The position numbers were made by a program, and so were the translations under genes. 64,000 nucleotides of DNA from Epiperipatus broadwayi (Eukaryota; Onychophora; Udeonychophora; Euonychophora; Peripatidae), in the NCBI GenBank assembly GCA_028023455.1, contig JAQFVV010012967.1, positions 62,001 to 126,000 on the forward strand, written 5' to 3'. A model generated the notes under the pieces. That model did not search any database, had not been told where the DNA came from, and saw nothing but the letters and a program-made list of their open reading frames with translations. This document shows positions 13,361 to 25,257 of the stretch, piece after piece. The stretch's first letter is position 1. The number at the start of each line of letters is the position of its first letter.

Positions 13361-14159
13361 CATTTTAGTTTTACCATTGGCAAGATTTTCTTTTGTTATC
13401 ATATATTTTTCTAATTAACACAGGTGGCCTGCCAGGCCTGATTTGCGATTTCAATAGAAAATTTCCTGGGATTATAATTATTGTTTACAAGTTCTTACTA
13501 AGATTTTAAAATTTGCGATAAACATCATAAGCAAACGTATGTAATTAATTTGCAAACCTAATTAGTATGCAGAAAAAATAGACTTTTGATAACGATTAAA
13601 ATATATAAAATAAAAAGTAAACTGAAAATTATATTAAGTTTACTGGAATTATACCTATAATATATATTACATACACGTTCGAATATTTATATCAAATTAT
13701 TATTTAAATAAAAAATTAGAAAATGTTTTATTTTGCAATATTATAATCGTTTCTTACGATTTCAAAATTATGTACATGATCTAATATATATATACGCATA
13801 TACATACATAAGTTCTAATTTATAATACTTTTAGTGTGTGTTTATTTATATATTTGCTAGCAGAAAGTTACTTATAGTTTACTATAAGCAGTACTATATA
13901 TATATAAACATTACAATATGAAATTTGTAATATAATAAACTTTATGTTTAGTTTATTGTTCATGATAAATAATAGATTTGATTGTTTTATATTTTTAATA
14001 TTAAGCAGGCCTGCACACAAGCTCTGCTTAATATGTGTCATTTAATAAGATATAATATGACTTCATATGATTTTCAATAATCTACTCTCAATAATTTTTG
14101 TAAATAAACATTTGAGAATAATATTCTTCAAATGTGAGTATTTTTGTTAGTAGAGTTTT
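13361..14159. other. A/T-rich stretch upstream of the hAT gene
   Basis: It contains short C/G-bearing palindromic pieces (GGCCTGCCAGGCC near 13427 and CAGGCCTG near 14008) within A/T filler and TATA simple sequence near 13785-13910. It may be the 5' non-coding part of the ZMYM1-type hAT element, but no coding frame or clear promoter is visible. Confidence 0.4.
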
Positions 14160-14274
14160 AATTTCTCAGGGATGGCACCTTCTTTTTCAGATGCTAATCT
14201 CTCAGTAATGGTGCCTACTTCTGCCAGCGCCCGCATGCCTAGCATGCGTTGCATGCCCGCTTCCGCCGGCCCTG
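14160..14274 (-). mobile_element. G/C-rich hAT-type terminus (right copy)
   Basis: The plus strand ends GCCGGCCCTG at 14274; on the minus strand this starts CAGGGCCGGCGGAAGCGGGC. It carries GCATGC palindromes and is far richer in G/C than its surroundings. This is a typical hAT 5' end for the minus strand, so it could be the start of the ZMYM1-type element whose gene begins at 13078. No matching opposite end with an 8 bp duplication was found near 10.4 kb. Confidence 0.5.
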
Positions 14275-14279
14275 GTCAA

Positions 14280-14920
14280 TGTATATACAATTCAATACTT
14301 TTATTAATTCTAAACAATAGCAAAAGTTAGTCTGAAAATTTAAAATATATTTCTATCTGGTGTTTATTTTATGGTTATAATAGATAGCTGTAAAGTGATA
14401 GAATGCTTGTTATTCAATGCAGATATTAAATATAAGTTGGTAGAGGTTTATAATATGTATTTTTATTTTTTATAGCAAAAAAAATGGGGTTTCTAAATAA
14501 TTAGACATGAAATGAAAGTAGAGAAATAATGTATATTAACATTAATTATTAATATTTATATGTATACTTGTTAAGTTTCCAACTGCCTATGCTATAAAAT
14601 CATGGAAAGTACATAGTGGAGGGAGGAGATAAGAAGCATATTATTAAATTATTTTTAAGCTGTAAAATTTTTAATTTGGAAAGGGTCACAAGTGCAATAT
14701 ATATATATATATAGTGTTACATTTTTATTATCTAAGATTTGCATTTAATATTTGTTAAAAATTTTAATGGTTTATGGGTATTTTACGTATTTGGGGATTT
14801 ATAATGAGAAGGAGGAAAGGGATGTGTTGTTGAATTATTATTGCATATATTCCTAATCTGGTTAAATTATAAATCCCAATTATAGAGTAATAAATTATTT
14901 GTGTATAGACTTCTCTAAGA
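14280..14920. other. A/T-rich filler with TATA tract
   Basis: No coding or RNA feature is seen. A (TA)n tract ends in TATATAGTG at about 14699-14716. The same junction form recurs at 19.3 kb and 51.7 kb. Confidence 0.6.
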
Positions 14921-14924
14921 TTAT

Positions 14925-15375
14925 ATAATACTAATAATTCTGTGCTAATTTATATGTTTATATATGATAAGCACGTTTGAAGTAATCAGACTTCATATTC
15001 ATAGCTGAGTCAAGTCAATAGCAATGAGAATGAGTATTGTAATTTATGCAAATTATTTTGCTGTTCATTAATCTTAGGTCATGGCATTTTCTTTTATTTT
15101 GATTAATTTGTCCATAAATAGGAAAGACACCTATTTCACCATTTCAAAAAGATGGACAAATTAATCAAAACAAAAGAAAATGCCATGACCTATGACTAAT
15201 GAACAGCAAACTAATTTGCATAAATTACAATACTCCTCCTCATTGCCATTGACTGCATTCAGCTATGAATATGAAGTCTAAGAACTTCGAAAGCGCTTAG
15301 CATATATAAACTTATAAACAAAATTAAACTTCTCTAACAAAGGTGTTTGTGCAGAATTATTATAATTATAGAATA
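14925..15375. repeat. Large fold-back, arms about 190 bp, 40 bp loop
   Basis: The left arm, about 14925-15113, ends TTTTGATTAATTTGTCC. The right arm, about 15154-15375, begins GGACAAATTAATCAAAA. Long matching stretches include TAGGTCATGGCATTTTCTTTT (15076-15096) against AAAAGAAAATGCCATGACCTA, and GACTTCATATTCATAGCTGA (14988-15007) against its reverse complement near 15261-15280. Identity is high near the loop and falls outward. No open frame is present. It could be a fold-back/MITE element or two head-to-head copies of a repeat. Confidence 0.85.
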
Positions 15376-15379
15376 AGTA

Positions 15380-16270
15380 ATGCAATTTAATTTAATTAAC
15401 AAGTGTGTCCTCTCCTTTCTTATTATTGATAATAAAATATTTATATGATTAGTTAGTTATTCAAGAGTTCAAATAATACTCAAGCATAAATGTGGCAAGT
15501 GAACACAATAATTTCATTCATATTGGCCAAACTGAGAATTTTTTTATTTTATTTTCTCAATTGGGAATTAATTTATGAACCTTCAGTTATTGATATTACA
15601 AGTTGCCTTTGCTCTATGTCAGACAGTATTTCATTATGAATAACATAGAATAAACAAATTGTTGATCCCTGCAAAGTGTTTTTTACTAAAATACAAATAT
15701 CAACATTATTGACTTTGAACAATATTATAAAATATGCCTTAGAATTATCAATTAGATTTTTTAGATCTACATGAAATTAATAGTTTTTTAATTTGTATAC
15801 ATATAGCAGCACTCATAAATGAGTATGGTCATTACAATTCCTATGAAAGAAAATAAAACAATTGCTCTAAAAATGAGTTTTTGAAATGGCTATACAAAGC
15901 AATCTTGGAATCATAAAGATATCTTTATAAAGAACCTGCTGGTCCATTTTTCTATTTGATATTTTATGATTGTTTTTATATATTTTATTTTTTTTCAGCA
16001 AAAATTTTTTATTTGTGAAATACTTCAATAGCATGTATAACTGTAGCTTTCCAGTGTATTCTGTTATCTGCAATATTTTTCCAATGAACACAATCAATAT
16101 CAAACTTCTTTAAATAAAATTATTTTGTTATTTAGATAATCCGTATAATATATATGAGATCTATATTTCCCATGAAAACTATATTCAAGTTCACCACTCT
16201 GTTAGAAAGCCAAGCATTTTTCATTTATTTTATATGTTCAATCCAATGAAGGTATGTTTTTTACAATAAT
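15380..16270. other. A/T-rich filler, nothing recognised
   Basis: No element end, RNA gene or meaningful frame was seen. The open frame at 15867-16103 on the minus strand is compositional. Confidence 0.55.
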
Positions 16271-16275
16271 GAACT

Positions 16276-16990
16276 CTATGGTATCACATTCATTAAGTTG
16301 AAGAATATTTTGATTGGTTTTATGATCTTGTCACACTGCAATATTAAATAAATTAAGTAAAATAACACCTCTTTGTTCAGATAATTCATTTCCCTGTGAA
16401 AAACTATTCTTTTAACTGTTAAAAGCAGCAATAGCACATTGGAATTTGTGCTGTACCTCAACATCTAAGTCCATCTTTCCACACATAAAACTACCAAGTT
16501 ATTTAAATTGATTTACATTCTCAAGTTGATAACCATCCAAACTAAAAGTTGCTGAGAATATTTTCTTCCATGATTGGCTGATAAAGAACTTGAGTTTTTT
16601 TAACATTAATTATTAAACCAATGTTTTAAATGTTGCACATAAAACATTAAGTACTTTCTGTAAATTGTTTTTTGAACTAGCAAAAATTTCACATCCAGAA
16701 GTAGAAATTTTTATTTTTGGGTCATATCTTGAACTGGGTTTTATTAAACTTTCTATAAACAGTTCCAAAGGCTAGTATTATAAAAATTACACATCCTAGT
16801 ATAATACCAGTTTTCATTTCAAATGTCTCAGATTTTTCACTTTAATAATAGTATTTCATCTCATTCCATCAAGTAGAAGCTATATAATTAGAAATAAATT
16901 TTGATGGATAACTAATTTCAAACAGTGCCATAAACCTGTTCACTCAACTGAATCAAATGTTTTGATCCTATCAATAAAAACAATAAATAA
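16276..16990 (-). pseudogene. LINE reverse transcriptase fragment (jockey/RTE-like), decayed
   Basis: The minus strand reads, in several frames, a series of non-LTR reverse-transcriptase landmarks in order. A TFDSVE...GLWHCLK segment near 16975-16905 corresponds to the KAFDSVNREGLW block. A hydrophobic segment and the region of the catalytic loop are too decayed to read. Then come FSLDGYQLENVNQFK, LGSFMCGKMDLDVEVQHKFQCAIAAF and SEQRGVILLNLF near 16550-16330, the thumb and post-thumb part (the family reads SLDGxxLENVDxFKYLGS and DVExRI). Stops and frameshifts are frequent. I see no endonuclease domain or tail. The LINE type is clear; the clade is not. Confidence 0.65.
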
Positions 16991-16999
16991 ATCCCTTTT

Positions 17000-18600
17000 T
17001 TTTATAAGTTGATAATAATCCATATATATTTAATTTATGCTTTTTTAAAAATCCAGTGTTGTTAAACCACTCGTAATAGATTTTGTTTAGTTAAAAACCA
17101 TTTTATTTTTAGTCTTTTGTATTTTAAAAAATATAAATAAATAATATTTAAAATGTTAAATATGTGTGTTTTCTCTAGCCTTTGTAATACAAAACTTTTG
17201 TATTACTTACAAAGATTTTGTGAAGTTTATTTTATGTTTATAAAAATGGCAAGCGTTGAATATTTTTTTATTTTCCAACTTACTGTTCATTGTTCCTTAA
17301 AAAAAAAAAAAAAAAAGACCAAATAACTTGTCTACTTCATCCCTAAAACTCACGATTCTTTGCCCACCAACACAATTCACATATAATACCTTAATTTTTT
17401 TTAAAGGAAATGAATTTCGTCTATAAACCACTTAACCGTCCAACCATCTGCAAAAAAAAAAAAGAGTCTCAACCCCCTCCCCTTTACCCCCTCCATCCAG
17501 TATGAATCATGCTTTTTTTCATATATGTGAAAATGAATGGCGTTTACACTACAGAAGCTGTTTCTTCTCACTAGATGGCATAATTACAGTATTTCAAGTT
17601 ATTTTAATGTTAAAATACAGAGCTTGAAAGTCTGGGTTCAAATCCCTTTAATTACATCTAGGTTAAGTATATACATTATATTTGTATTTCAATCTGATAA
17701 AAAGTAGTAAACATTTTTATAATTGCGTAAATATAGCTTTAGTCTTAATTAATTATTCTTTCTTAATTTATTATAATTCATATATCATTGTATCTGCTGT
17801 ACGTTGATTGTTATTTTTAAATGCATTATATGTATTCAGGTTATTATTAGATAATATTTGATTCTTGTTGGATTATACGATTATTATTCCATTTATTCAG
17901 AAAATTTTCATCATATTATATGAACGGTTTTATGATTGTTTTCTTCTTCACAGTTCGAAATGATGTTTTTCTGTTGACAAGACTAATCAATTGTTGGCAA
18001 CATTATTGTATAAACGTCAAGGTTAAATAGATTATTTAATTCATTATTTTAATATTAGTTGTGAATATATTAATAAACATATTTTTTTCTTTATCTAAAG
18101 CCAATTTTCTCATATTCAAAACTATAACATGGCACACTTGCTTCATTTAAAAATTAAAGAATTTATATATATATATTTAATTGTTGTGAACCCCATGTAA
18201 TCTCCATCTTGTACATATAGTTTGACTCCTATGTAATAATTTCATATTTTTGTTGTTGTTTTTTTTAATTGAAACATATTTCCTCTAAATTTTATCCATT
18301 TTTTTTTTATTATTGTGAATGGATATTACATGTGGCAAAGAAAAAAATTATAAACAAATGTAATCAATGTTTTTTGTCCAAAATGAGTAAAGTACTTTTG
18401 AAAGATAAAAGCAAAAAATATACAACCATCATTTGAAGTGTTATTGGAGAAGGGAATATAAAATTCAGTATATAGTGATATTAGACAATATGTATAAATA
18501 ATAGATAATTAAAAAAAAAATTAAGTTTGTCTACTTGATATCAGAGGTTACATTTTTAATTTAGATATTATAGATATATGACTGCTAAATTTCTATGTAT
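17000..18600. other. A/T-rich filler with one SINE box-B piece
   Basis: No gene is seen. The only ordered feature is the tRNA-like box B at 17634-17646, described separately. C/T-rich stretches near 17440-17500 look like simple sequence. Confidence 0.55.
17600..17670 (+). repeat. tRNA-derived SINE fragment, copy a
   Basis: AGCTTGAAAGTCTGGGTTCA leads into the box B GGGTTCAAATCCC (17634-17646), a near-perfect RNA polymerase III B box. The same AGCTTGAAAGTCTG lead recurs at 21519 and 51494. A box A is not certain in this copy. Confidence 0.55.
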
Positions 18601-18609
18601 ATTTTATTA

Positions 18610-18695
18610 AAAACCAGTCAACATTTAGACAATATCAATAACAATCAACAATTTCAAACTCTTTTCAAGGCAATCTTTTTTTAACCATAAAGGTG
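18610..18695 (-). repeat. Dispersed repeat family R1, copy 2
   Basis: Read on the minus strand it gives CACCTTTATGGTTAAA, then GATTGCCTTGAAAAGAGTTT, TTATTGATATTGTCTAAATG and TTGACTGGTTTTTAAT. It is a clear relative of 7425-7520 in opposite orientation, about 600 bp from the third copy. Confidence 0.6.
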
Positions 18696-19219
18696 GAATT
18701 CCTTAAAGGAAGCTTCCAATTTCAAAAATTGCAAAATAAATTTATAATCTGCTGAAAAATGATAGTGTACAAATAATCTGAGTCAGTGCCAGAAAGTAAT
18801 TTCTGATTATAACCAAGACTACAAAAGACATGCAATTTGAAAATAGATAATCTGAAATTTTCAAGTTATTGAACTGTGTTGCCTCAATAATATGTATATC
18901 CACTTAGTCCAAATTAAAACTTGAAATTTGTTAATTAAATCACATTACATTATAATAGAACTAAGTAAAATTTCTGGGCCTGAAATATTTATTTATTTAA
19001 TTAAGTGAACTATGTTTGTAATGTATTTACATATTATAAGCTTAAACAGTTTGAAAGTTTTAATTTATTATTTATTAATCTGCTTTCAGAACAGATTATA
19101 CTTACCTCTTTAATGATGTTTATTTAAACTGCTTTGAATCAATAATTTTATTCTCTGTATTCAAATTGCAATCTTTAGGGTCTATATAAAAAAAAAAACC
19201 CACAGATAAAGATGGATTT

Positions 19220-19315
19220 CCATTTTTATTGTTAAAAGGAGATTACCTTGATAATAGATTGGAGTGTTGAATGTTATTGATATTGGTATTTTTTAAGTAT
19301 TGACTGTTTTGATGT
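19220..19315 (+). repeat. Dispersed repeat family R1, copy 3
   Basis: TGTTAAAAGGAGATTACCTT and the later TTGACTGTTTTGAT match the other copies. It runs directly into the 43 bp tandem duplication at 19298-19383. Confidence 0.55.
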
Positions 19316-19383
19316 ATTTAATATATATATATAGTGAAAATATTGACTGTTTTGATGTATTTAATATATATATATAGTGAAAA
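19298..19383. repeat. Perfect tandem duplication, two 43 bp units
   Basis: Units 19298-19340 and 19341-19383 are identical. Each runs TATTGACTGTTTTGATGT... and ends in a TATA tract followed by GTGAAAA. Complete identity suggests a recent duplication. Confidence 0.95.
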
Positions 19384-19389
19384 TATTTA

Positions 19390-21440
19390 TTAATTATACA
19401 AAATAAATATTATCTGGTGGATATTAAAAGCTGATGAAGTAGATGATACAACATATTTTTTAGTTGATCATTTTTGAAATTGTCATTTGCTTCAATATTT
19501 AGTATGATCATAGATGAATATTCAAATAAAATATCAACAGAAGCAAAATATAAAGAGTAACAAAGAGAAAAAGATTTAAATCCATTATATAATCAGATCT
19601 TGGATAAGGTGCTCAATTAATGATTGATATACAGCATCAGATATTGAAGAAAATCACAAATTCTATTTGTTTTTTTAAGATTCGGAATTGGTCCAAAAAA
19701 TCTCAACAGTCAGGTATAATTCTCACTGAGAAAACTGATCTAAAAGAAAAATAAAGAGAAATATGTATTGATGATGAGTCATCAGTATTTAATATACATT
19801 ACTGTAATTATTAATATGTATTAGAAAATTAAATTTTATGTTGGACAGTTCTGGTAAGAAAATTTTTAATTATAAACATAAACTTTTTTTTAATAACCTT
19901 GGAAATAGGAAAAAATAAGATTTTATTATAAAATATTAAAGTGGAAAATTTCTGAGATAGTTGAAAAAAAAATTAAATCAAATATGCTTTCACCAAATAT
20001 TTTACAAATGACATAAAATTAAATTTTTGATTGGCTTTAAGTCCAAAATTCTATGTAAGCAATCAATCAATAATGATCATAATATTTGTTATATCGAATG
20101 GATAGAATACATATGTTTTGAAATAACAGTATCATGATTGAATACTTCCAAACATTAACAATTTTATATTTTTATATTTTAAATGTTTGGTTTATGATCT
20201 TACTAATAATTTTTCTTTTTTTTAATGTACTGTTTAAAAATATCAAAAATGATTTAGTTTATTTATTGAAGTTTTTTTTTATTCTTTGCAGATTATCATC
20301 TCAACTATTCATTCAAAGCATGTTGCATTTCAAATTATGTTGGCATTATTATTTGAGATATTATATTTTTTAATAATGTATAATTTTAATGCATGTTTTT
20401 TCATATTTCGTGGTATGATTTATATTTTTAGTATTCATATTATTTTCTTTTTATTGCTGATATTATTTTCATTTTAGTATCAAAATATTGTTTTGAACAT
20501 GTTAAATTTTTGTCCTCTCCTTTCACTTTTATTAAAATTTTATTGCGATGTTTTTTTATATCCTTATCAATTTTCTGGATTTTATAAAATTATTTTCATA
20601 TTTATTCTTTTTTGTAGATATTTTTGCTTCATTTCATTTGAAAGTTTTTTAAACAATTGTAGTTTTGTTGTTCAATTGTTAATAAATCTAAGTTAATAAT
20701 AATAATAAAAGGTTATCTTCTTATTGATATTTTCTAATGCAAGTTGTGTTTTAATGTTTTTAATTTATTTGAAAAGCTTCATTTAAATACATTAGAGTAT
20801 TTTTGAAAATTAAGGATATCGATATTAATATTATATTTTTAATTGGTTGTCTTTTAGGATTCACTTTATTACAAATCTTGCATTTTACTAATTGATGTCC
20901 ACTTCCTGGATTGAAAGTATTGAACATATTATAGTTTTAAATACATATTATTTTCTATATATTTTAGAACAGTTTTAAAGTGCAGACTTTAGAGCTTATG
21001 GCTCATGAATTGTGGCTTCAAATCTATCACAAACCATTTGATTATTTTATTAATACTTATTCTCTAGTTGAATTATAATCTTTCCTATCTCCATTCCTAA
21101 TAGGATTTTTTTAAGAAAAAAATATATACATAGTTATAAAATATTACTAATTATACAACTATATAAGTCTTTTAAATCGTTATCAAAATAACAAATCACT
21201 TTATTATAATAAACATGATTTAATTAATTGAAATCTTTTATTAAGTTGAATAATTAATTTTGCAACTTTGATATCCACAATGTTTATTTTTCTATTTTGT
21301 ATTTGTAATGAATATCTGTACACTTATGACTTCAGTATTATAATGTATATGCCCACTTTTTAAATTATTTGTCTCACATGGTAATAACAGATACATTGGG
21401 AAAAAGATACATGGAATGAACTTGAAGAGTTTATTATTCT
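19390..21440. other. A/T- and T-rich filler
   Basis: No element is recognised apart from a weak tRNA-like piece at about 20985-21035 with GGCTTCAAATCTA as a poor B box. The open frames at 20134-20696 are phenylalanine/leucine-rich by composition and not credible genes. Confidence 0.55.
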
Positions 21441-21449
21441 TAATTACTA

Positions 21450-21560
21450 CAGTGGTTTAGAGAGGAGACAAAAAGTCTTTTTTCAGATAATGAGAAACTT
21501 CTTTTGCAATTCTTAGGAAGCTTGAAAGTCTGGGTCCAAACCCCCTCTAATTATATATAA
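21450..21560 (+). repeat. tRNA-derived SINE fragment, copy b
   Basis: CAGTGGTTTAGAG at about 21450 can serve as box A. About 65 bases on, AGCTTGAAAGTCTGGGTCCA carries box B GGGTCCAAACCCC (21532-21544), then CTCTAATTATAT. It has the same layout as the copies at 17.6 and 51.5 kb. Confidence 0.55.
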
Positions 21561-23630
21561 TAAAATAATAATGAAATATTGATTGTAAAAATAAAAAAAA
21601 GATCATTGTGACAATTAGTAGCATTATAGCCACCATAGTTCAGATAGAGAAAAGATGATTGGAGTGGATATGATGAAAAATATATTTTTTTAAAAAATTG
21701 CTAAATTTCTTTTAACTGAATTGATAATTAGGAAAGTGAATAGTATATTTATGATGTTTTTGATAGTTTTTCTTAAACCGGTTAAGATAAACTTGCATTT
21801 GTTGGTTAAATCAACATTAGTTAAGTGATGATTTGCTAAACTTAAAAAAAAAAAATTACTATTTTTGTATCATAATAAAGAAGTAACTCCAGATTTTAAA
21901 TTCTAAAATCCTATGTAGTTTAGAACAATAATGGAATAACAGATTCAAAAGCTAAAGATTTCTGAACTACGACTAAGATAAGAAAGATAAAAAGAACTCA
22001 AAATGATTAATTAAATAAAATTATTAAGCCCAACCTGCCTCTTAAAAGCTTGAATGTTACATGTCCTCCAAGAATTTGACCATTTTTTTTTTACTTTTAA
22101 CTGTAAAGCATAATAGCTGAAGTTGGAAACAAAATATATGAGAATGAAAAGTATCTATAGGATTTCACTTACAATATAATTTAAAAGAAATATTATATAT
22201 ATCACAAAAATGAACACAATTATGCTAAAATTAGAGATACAATAATATCTATCAAAAATATTATTATTAAAATGTGACATATATGTGTATATGGTGTGAG
22301 GAACAGAAAAAGATTGAAACAAGAATAAAGATACTTATATACATGAATATGAGGAAAAAATTATAAAATCTTCAAAAAAACTTGATTATTTTGAGGAAAT
22401 TTTAAAAAATATTAAAAGATTAATACTTGGAGGGGGGGAGGAGTCATTCGTCATAGATAAACTAAAATAAATAATGCTATACTGAAATTTTAAATATAAA
22501 AATAAATATTGAGAAGATAACAAGTGAATAAATTCATTTATAGAGAATGTGTAAGCACAAAAAAATGGTAGTTTCTGGAAAAAGTTAAAAGAAAAAATAA
22601 AGCATAGCTAATGGGAATTGAAATTTGGATTTAGAATAAAGAATGTAATATAAAATTAATAGTAACTTTAATACCAATTCTTGCTCAAAAAATATTGAAA
22701 TTATTAAATATGATCTTATTGCTTGGTTTGAGTATTTTTGTCAAAGACAAGCATTATATTAAAAAAAAAAAAACAGAAATATGAAATTATACATTTATGT
22801 GTGCATGTTCCAAAAATGCACTAAACTTGAACACTATTAGATTTTCTTATTAATAAAACACATCTCTTTAGTTCTATTTTTTTCCTATCACTATCTTCAG
22901 TGCAAATATCTGTACTTCTTTAGGATTAACAATGTGTCAAAATATCTTTTTGTGTTCTAAAAGTTCGAATAATACTCTAGAATATATTTAGCTTTATTAT
23001 ATATATATAATAAATCTAAAATAGATCTTATAGTATCTTCAATATTTTTAGATCACAAATGGATATTTGGTCATGTGTTTAATTCTTAAAGAAATATGGA
23101 TAATTGACACTGCATGTCATGGCAGGAAACGTAAAATTAAAAAAAAAAATAAACATTGCTTATTAATAATATGGATTCAACGATGAACAGAAAATCTAAT
23201 AGTAATCAATTAGTTGCATTTTGAAACATGCACATTTAAATGTATAAGTTTGTATTAAAATGTTTTGTTTTTTTAATATAGTAGTTATCTTTACCAAGAG
23301 TACTCAACAACCAAAAATACATTTTGGTTGTATTGAATATTTTAAATATTTTTTCTTGGCATAAAATGGTATTAGAATTTCCTTTAATTTATTACATTTA
23401 GAGCTAATATAATTTTTTTTGCAAATAATGAATATGAATAAATGATGGAAAAAAATAGCAAATAGTATAGAAGGGGAACGTTTAACTTACAAAATTCTGA
23501 ATATATAATGTAATAAGGAATTGTAAACAATAAAAGGCAATTAATATTTAATAGTGAATAAATGTTTTCAAAAATATATTTGAGACTAAATAAATAAATT
23601 TATAAATAGACTAATAATTAATTCAAAGGA
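21561..23630. other. A/T-rich filler, possible decayed retroelement body
   Basis: No readable protein block was found. It lies just upstream of the GIY-YIG remnant and could hold the ruined reverse transcriptase of that element, but no motif is legible. Confidence 0.4.
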
Positions 23631-23639
23631 TAGTGGTGG

Positions 23640-23990
23640 AAGAAATGAATATGTATGAAGTGGTTTATTTCATTGCCTGCAAAGAAATTGGTTGTAATGC
23701 TATTTATTACAATAAAACGAAGGTTAATATATTAATGAGATTGCAACATCATGTTTATCAGTATAAAAAAATCTAAAAGTGATTCACAAGTTAATTCTGT
23801 TTTTTTTCAAATCATGAAAGTAGTTGTGGACATGAGTTTTATTCTCACAATATCAGTACTGTGTGCATTGAGTCAAATGATAGAAAGAGTAAGTTGAAAG
23901 AGGCTTGGTTTATTGTGAAGTCTAAAAACATTATCAATCAGTGTAACACTAGTGTTCCACTGAGCATGCACTGGAATATTAACAGTTCAG
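23640..23990 (+). pseudogene. Penelope-like element remnant: GIY-YIG endonuclease domain
   Basis: The plus strand reads YEVVYFIACKEIGCNAIYYN with a Lys/Thr-rich continuation. After a gap with stops and frame changes it reads CIESNDRKSKLKEAWFIVKS followed by a short INQCNTSVPLS tail. Penelope-like elements end in a GIY-YIG nuclease with a VYxIxCxxC start, a later ExxxRKxKEAxxI block and an INxxxGxxL end, and this matches in order and spacing. The usual GETGR stretch is degraded to KTKVN. No upstream reverse transcriptase can be read. In the family the domain nicks target DNA for insertion. The assignment is by pattern only, so moderate confidence. Confidence 0.5.
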
Positions 23991-24256
23991 TTCCAATATG
24001 ACACCATGATTTTTCTGATTAAGGTTTTTTGAATTTTAGCTACTCTGTTTATCACACTTTATACATGAAGAATAAATAGAAACTAAATGTTTTTTTTAAA
24101 TGTCTAATTAAAGGAATTATTGAAGAAAAAGAAGTGGAGCTAAAAAAAAATACTGAAAGATTACTTAGTATTAGATAATTGAGTGGTAATAATAGTTTAC
24201 AAATTACATGTTTATATATATAATTATTCAAAACAATACAATAATTAATAATTGGA

Positions 24257-24271
24257 ACTGAAAGATATAGA

Positions 24272-24314
<43 letters not shown>

Positions 24315-24329
24315 CTCTATTCTTTCAGT
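24257..24329. repeat. (TA)n tract inside a short inverted repeat
   Basis: The left arm ACTGAAAGATATAGAGTA (24257-24274) and right arm TACTCTATTCTTTCAGT (about 24313-24329) pair with one mismatch. Between them lies a (TA)n tract of about 39 bp. This could be a cruciform-forming palindrome or a tiny MITE. Confidence 0.85.
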
Positions 24330-24344
24330 GTACTGAATTTTTCC

Positions 24345-24415
24345 TATAGCAAATAGAGGGATTTGAACTTGAGGATTTTCAGTCTACATTCATTCTCAAC
24401 TCCATCTCAAACAAG
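24345..24415 (-). repeat. tRNA-derived SINE fragment, minus strand
   Basis: On the minus strand AGTTCAAATCCCTCT (box B) lies downstream of a TTTGAGATGGAGTTGAG stretch that can act as box A. It is a tRNA-like head in reverse orientation, diverged from the plus-strand copies. Confidence 0.45.
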
Positions 24416-24419
24416 TGAC

Positions 24420-25250
24420 CACACAAAAAGATAGATAGAAAATAGAATTCTAAATATGTCTAAGTATTTCTTATAAGTTGCTTTACTATCAAAATATAAT
24501 AATAGTCTAAGTATTTATTGTATAAAGAAAATGCAAAATGTTAAGTTTGATATTATTGCTGAACTCTGCAGTGATTTGTTGGTGCCATAACAAAAATAGT
24601 TGTCTGAATGCTATCTGTTATTAATCTAGCTGAGAAAACACTATGCTATGGTGTATGACTATCAATGACCTTCAAACAAATAAACCTAAAAAAAGTCACT
24701 AATAATAAAATTTATCACATGGTGGCATGTTTAGTCATCATAAAATACTAAATAATAAATTTAAAAGCTTTAAACTCTCTCTTTCTCTCTCTTTGCTAAA
24801 AATAATCAAATATAATATAATAAGGACATAACATTAAGTCAGAGTCATGTGACAAATTCCATCAGTTATGATACTTTTGTAACTTTCTTATGGATGGGAG
24901 AATAAATAAAAAGAATTTGTAGTGAAGACAATTGAGAATAACATAAACATCTGAAAAAGAGGATTATAAATACTTGATCACATTAGTCCTAAACACTTTA
25001 TGAGAAAATAAAGATAATGAACTGTAAGATGGATAGACATCTTTATTACAATAATTGAGAAGCCTAATATGTGAGGAATTTTTCTGGATTAATATTATTC
25101 ATGTAATTGTGGATTAATACCATTTATGAAATCATCAAGAATCAATGTTGAATTGACAGCACCAAATAATAAAACTTAATAAACTTTTAATTGCTTTTTA
25201 TAATTATTATATAAGTTGATTTTTTGTAAATGACATATAGATATTAGTAA
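24420..25250. other. A/T-rich filler, nothing recognised
   Basis: No coding block, inverted repeat or element end was found between the SINE piece and the LINE that starts at about 25258. A CTCTCTTTCTCTCT run at 24777-24791 is simple sequence. Confidence 0.5.
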
Positions 25251-25257
25251 GATTGAA

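Noticed and set aside
19430-19465. CTGATGA as a second hammerhead core
   Set aside because: No GAAA or NUH block at suitable distance and no stem I. The same holds for CTGATGA at 27408, 29625, 32325 and 46525.
20134-20696. Overlapping hydrophobic open frames suggesting a membrane protein
   Set aside because: The T-rich composition gives Phe/Leu/Ile in all frames; no start context, motif or homolog pattern.
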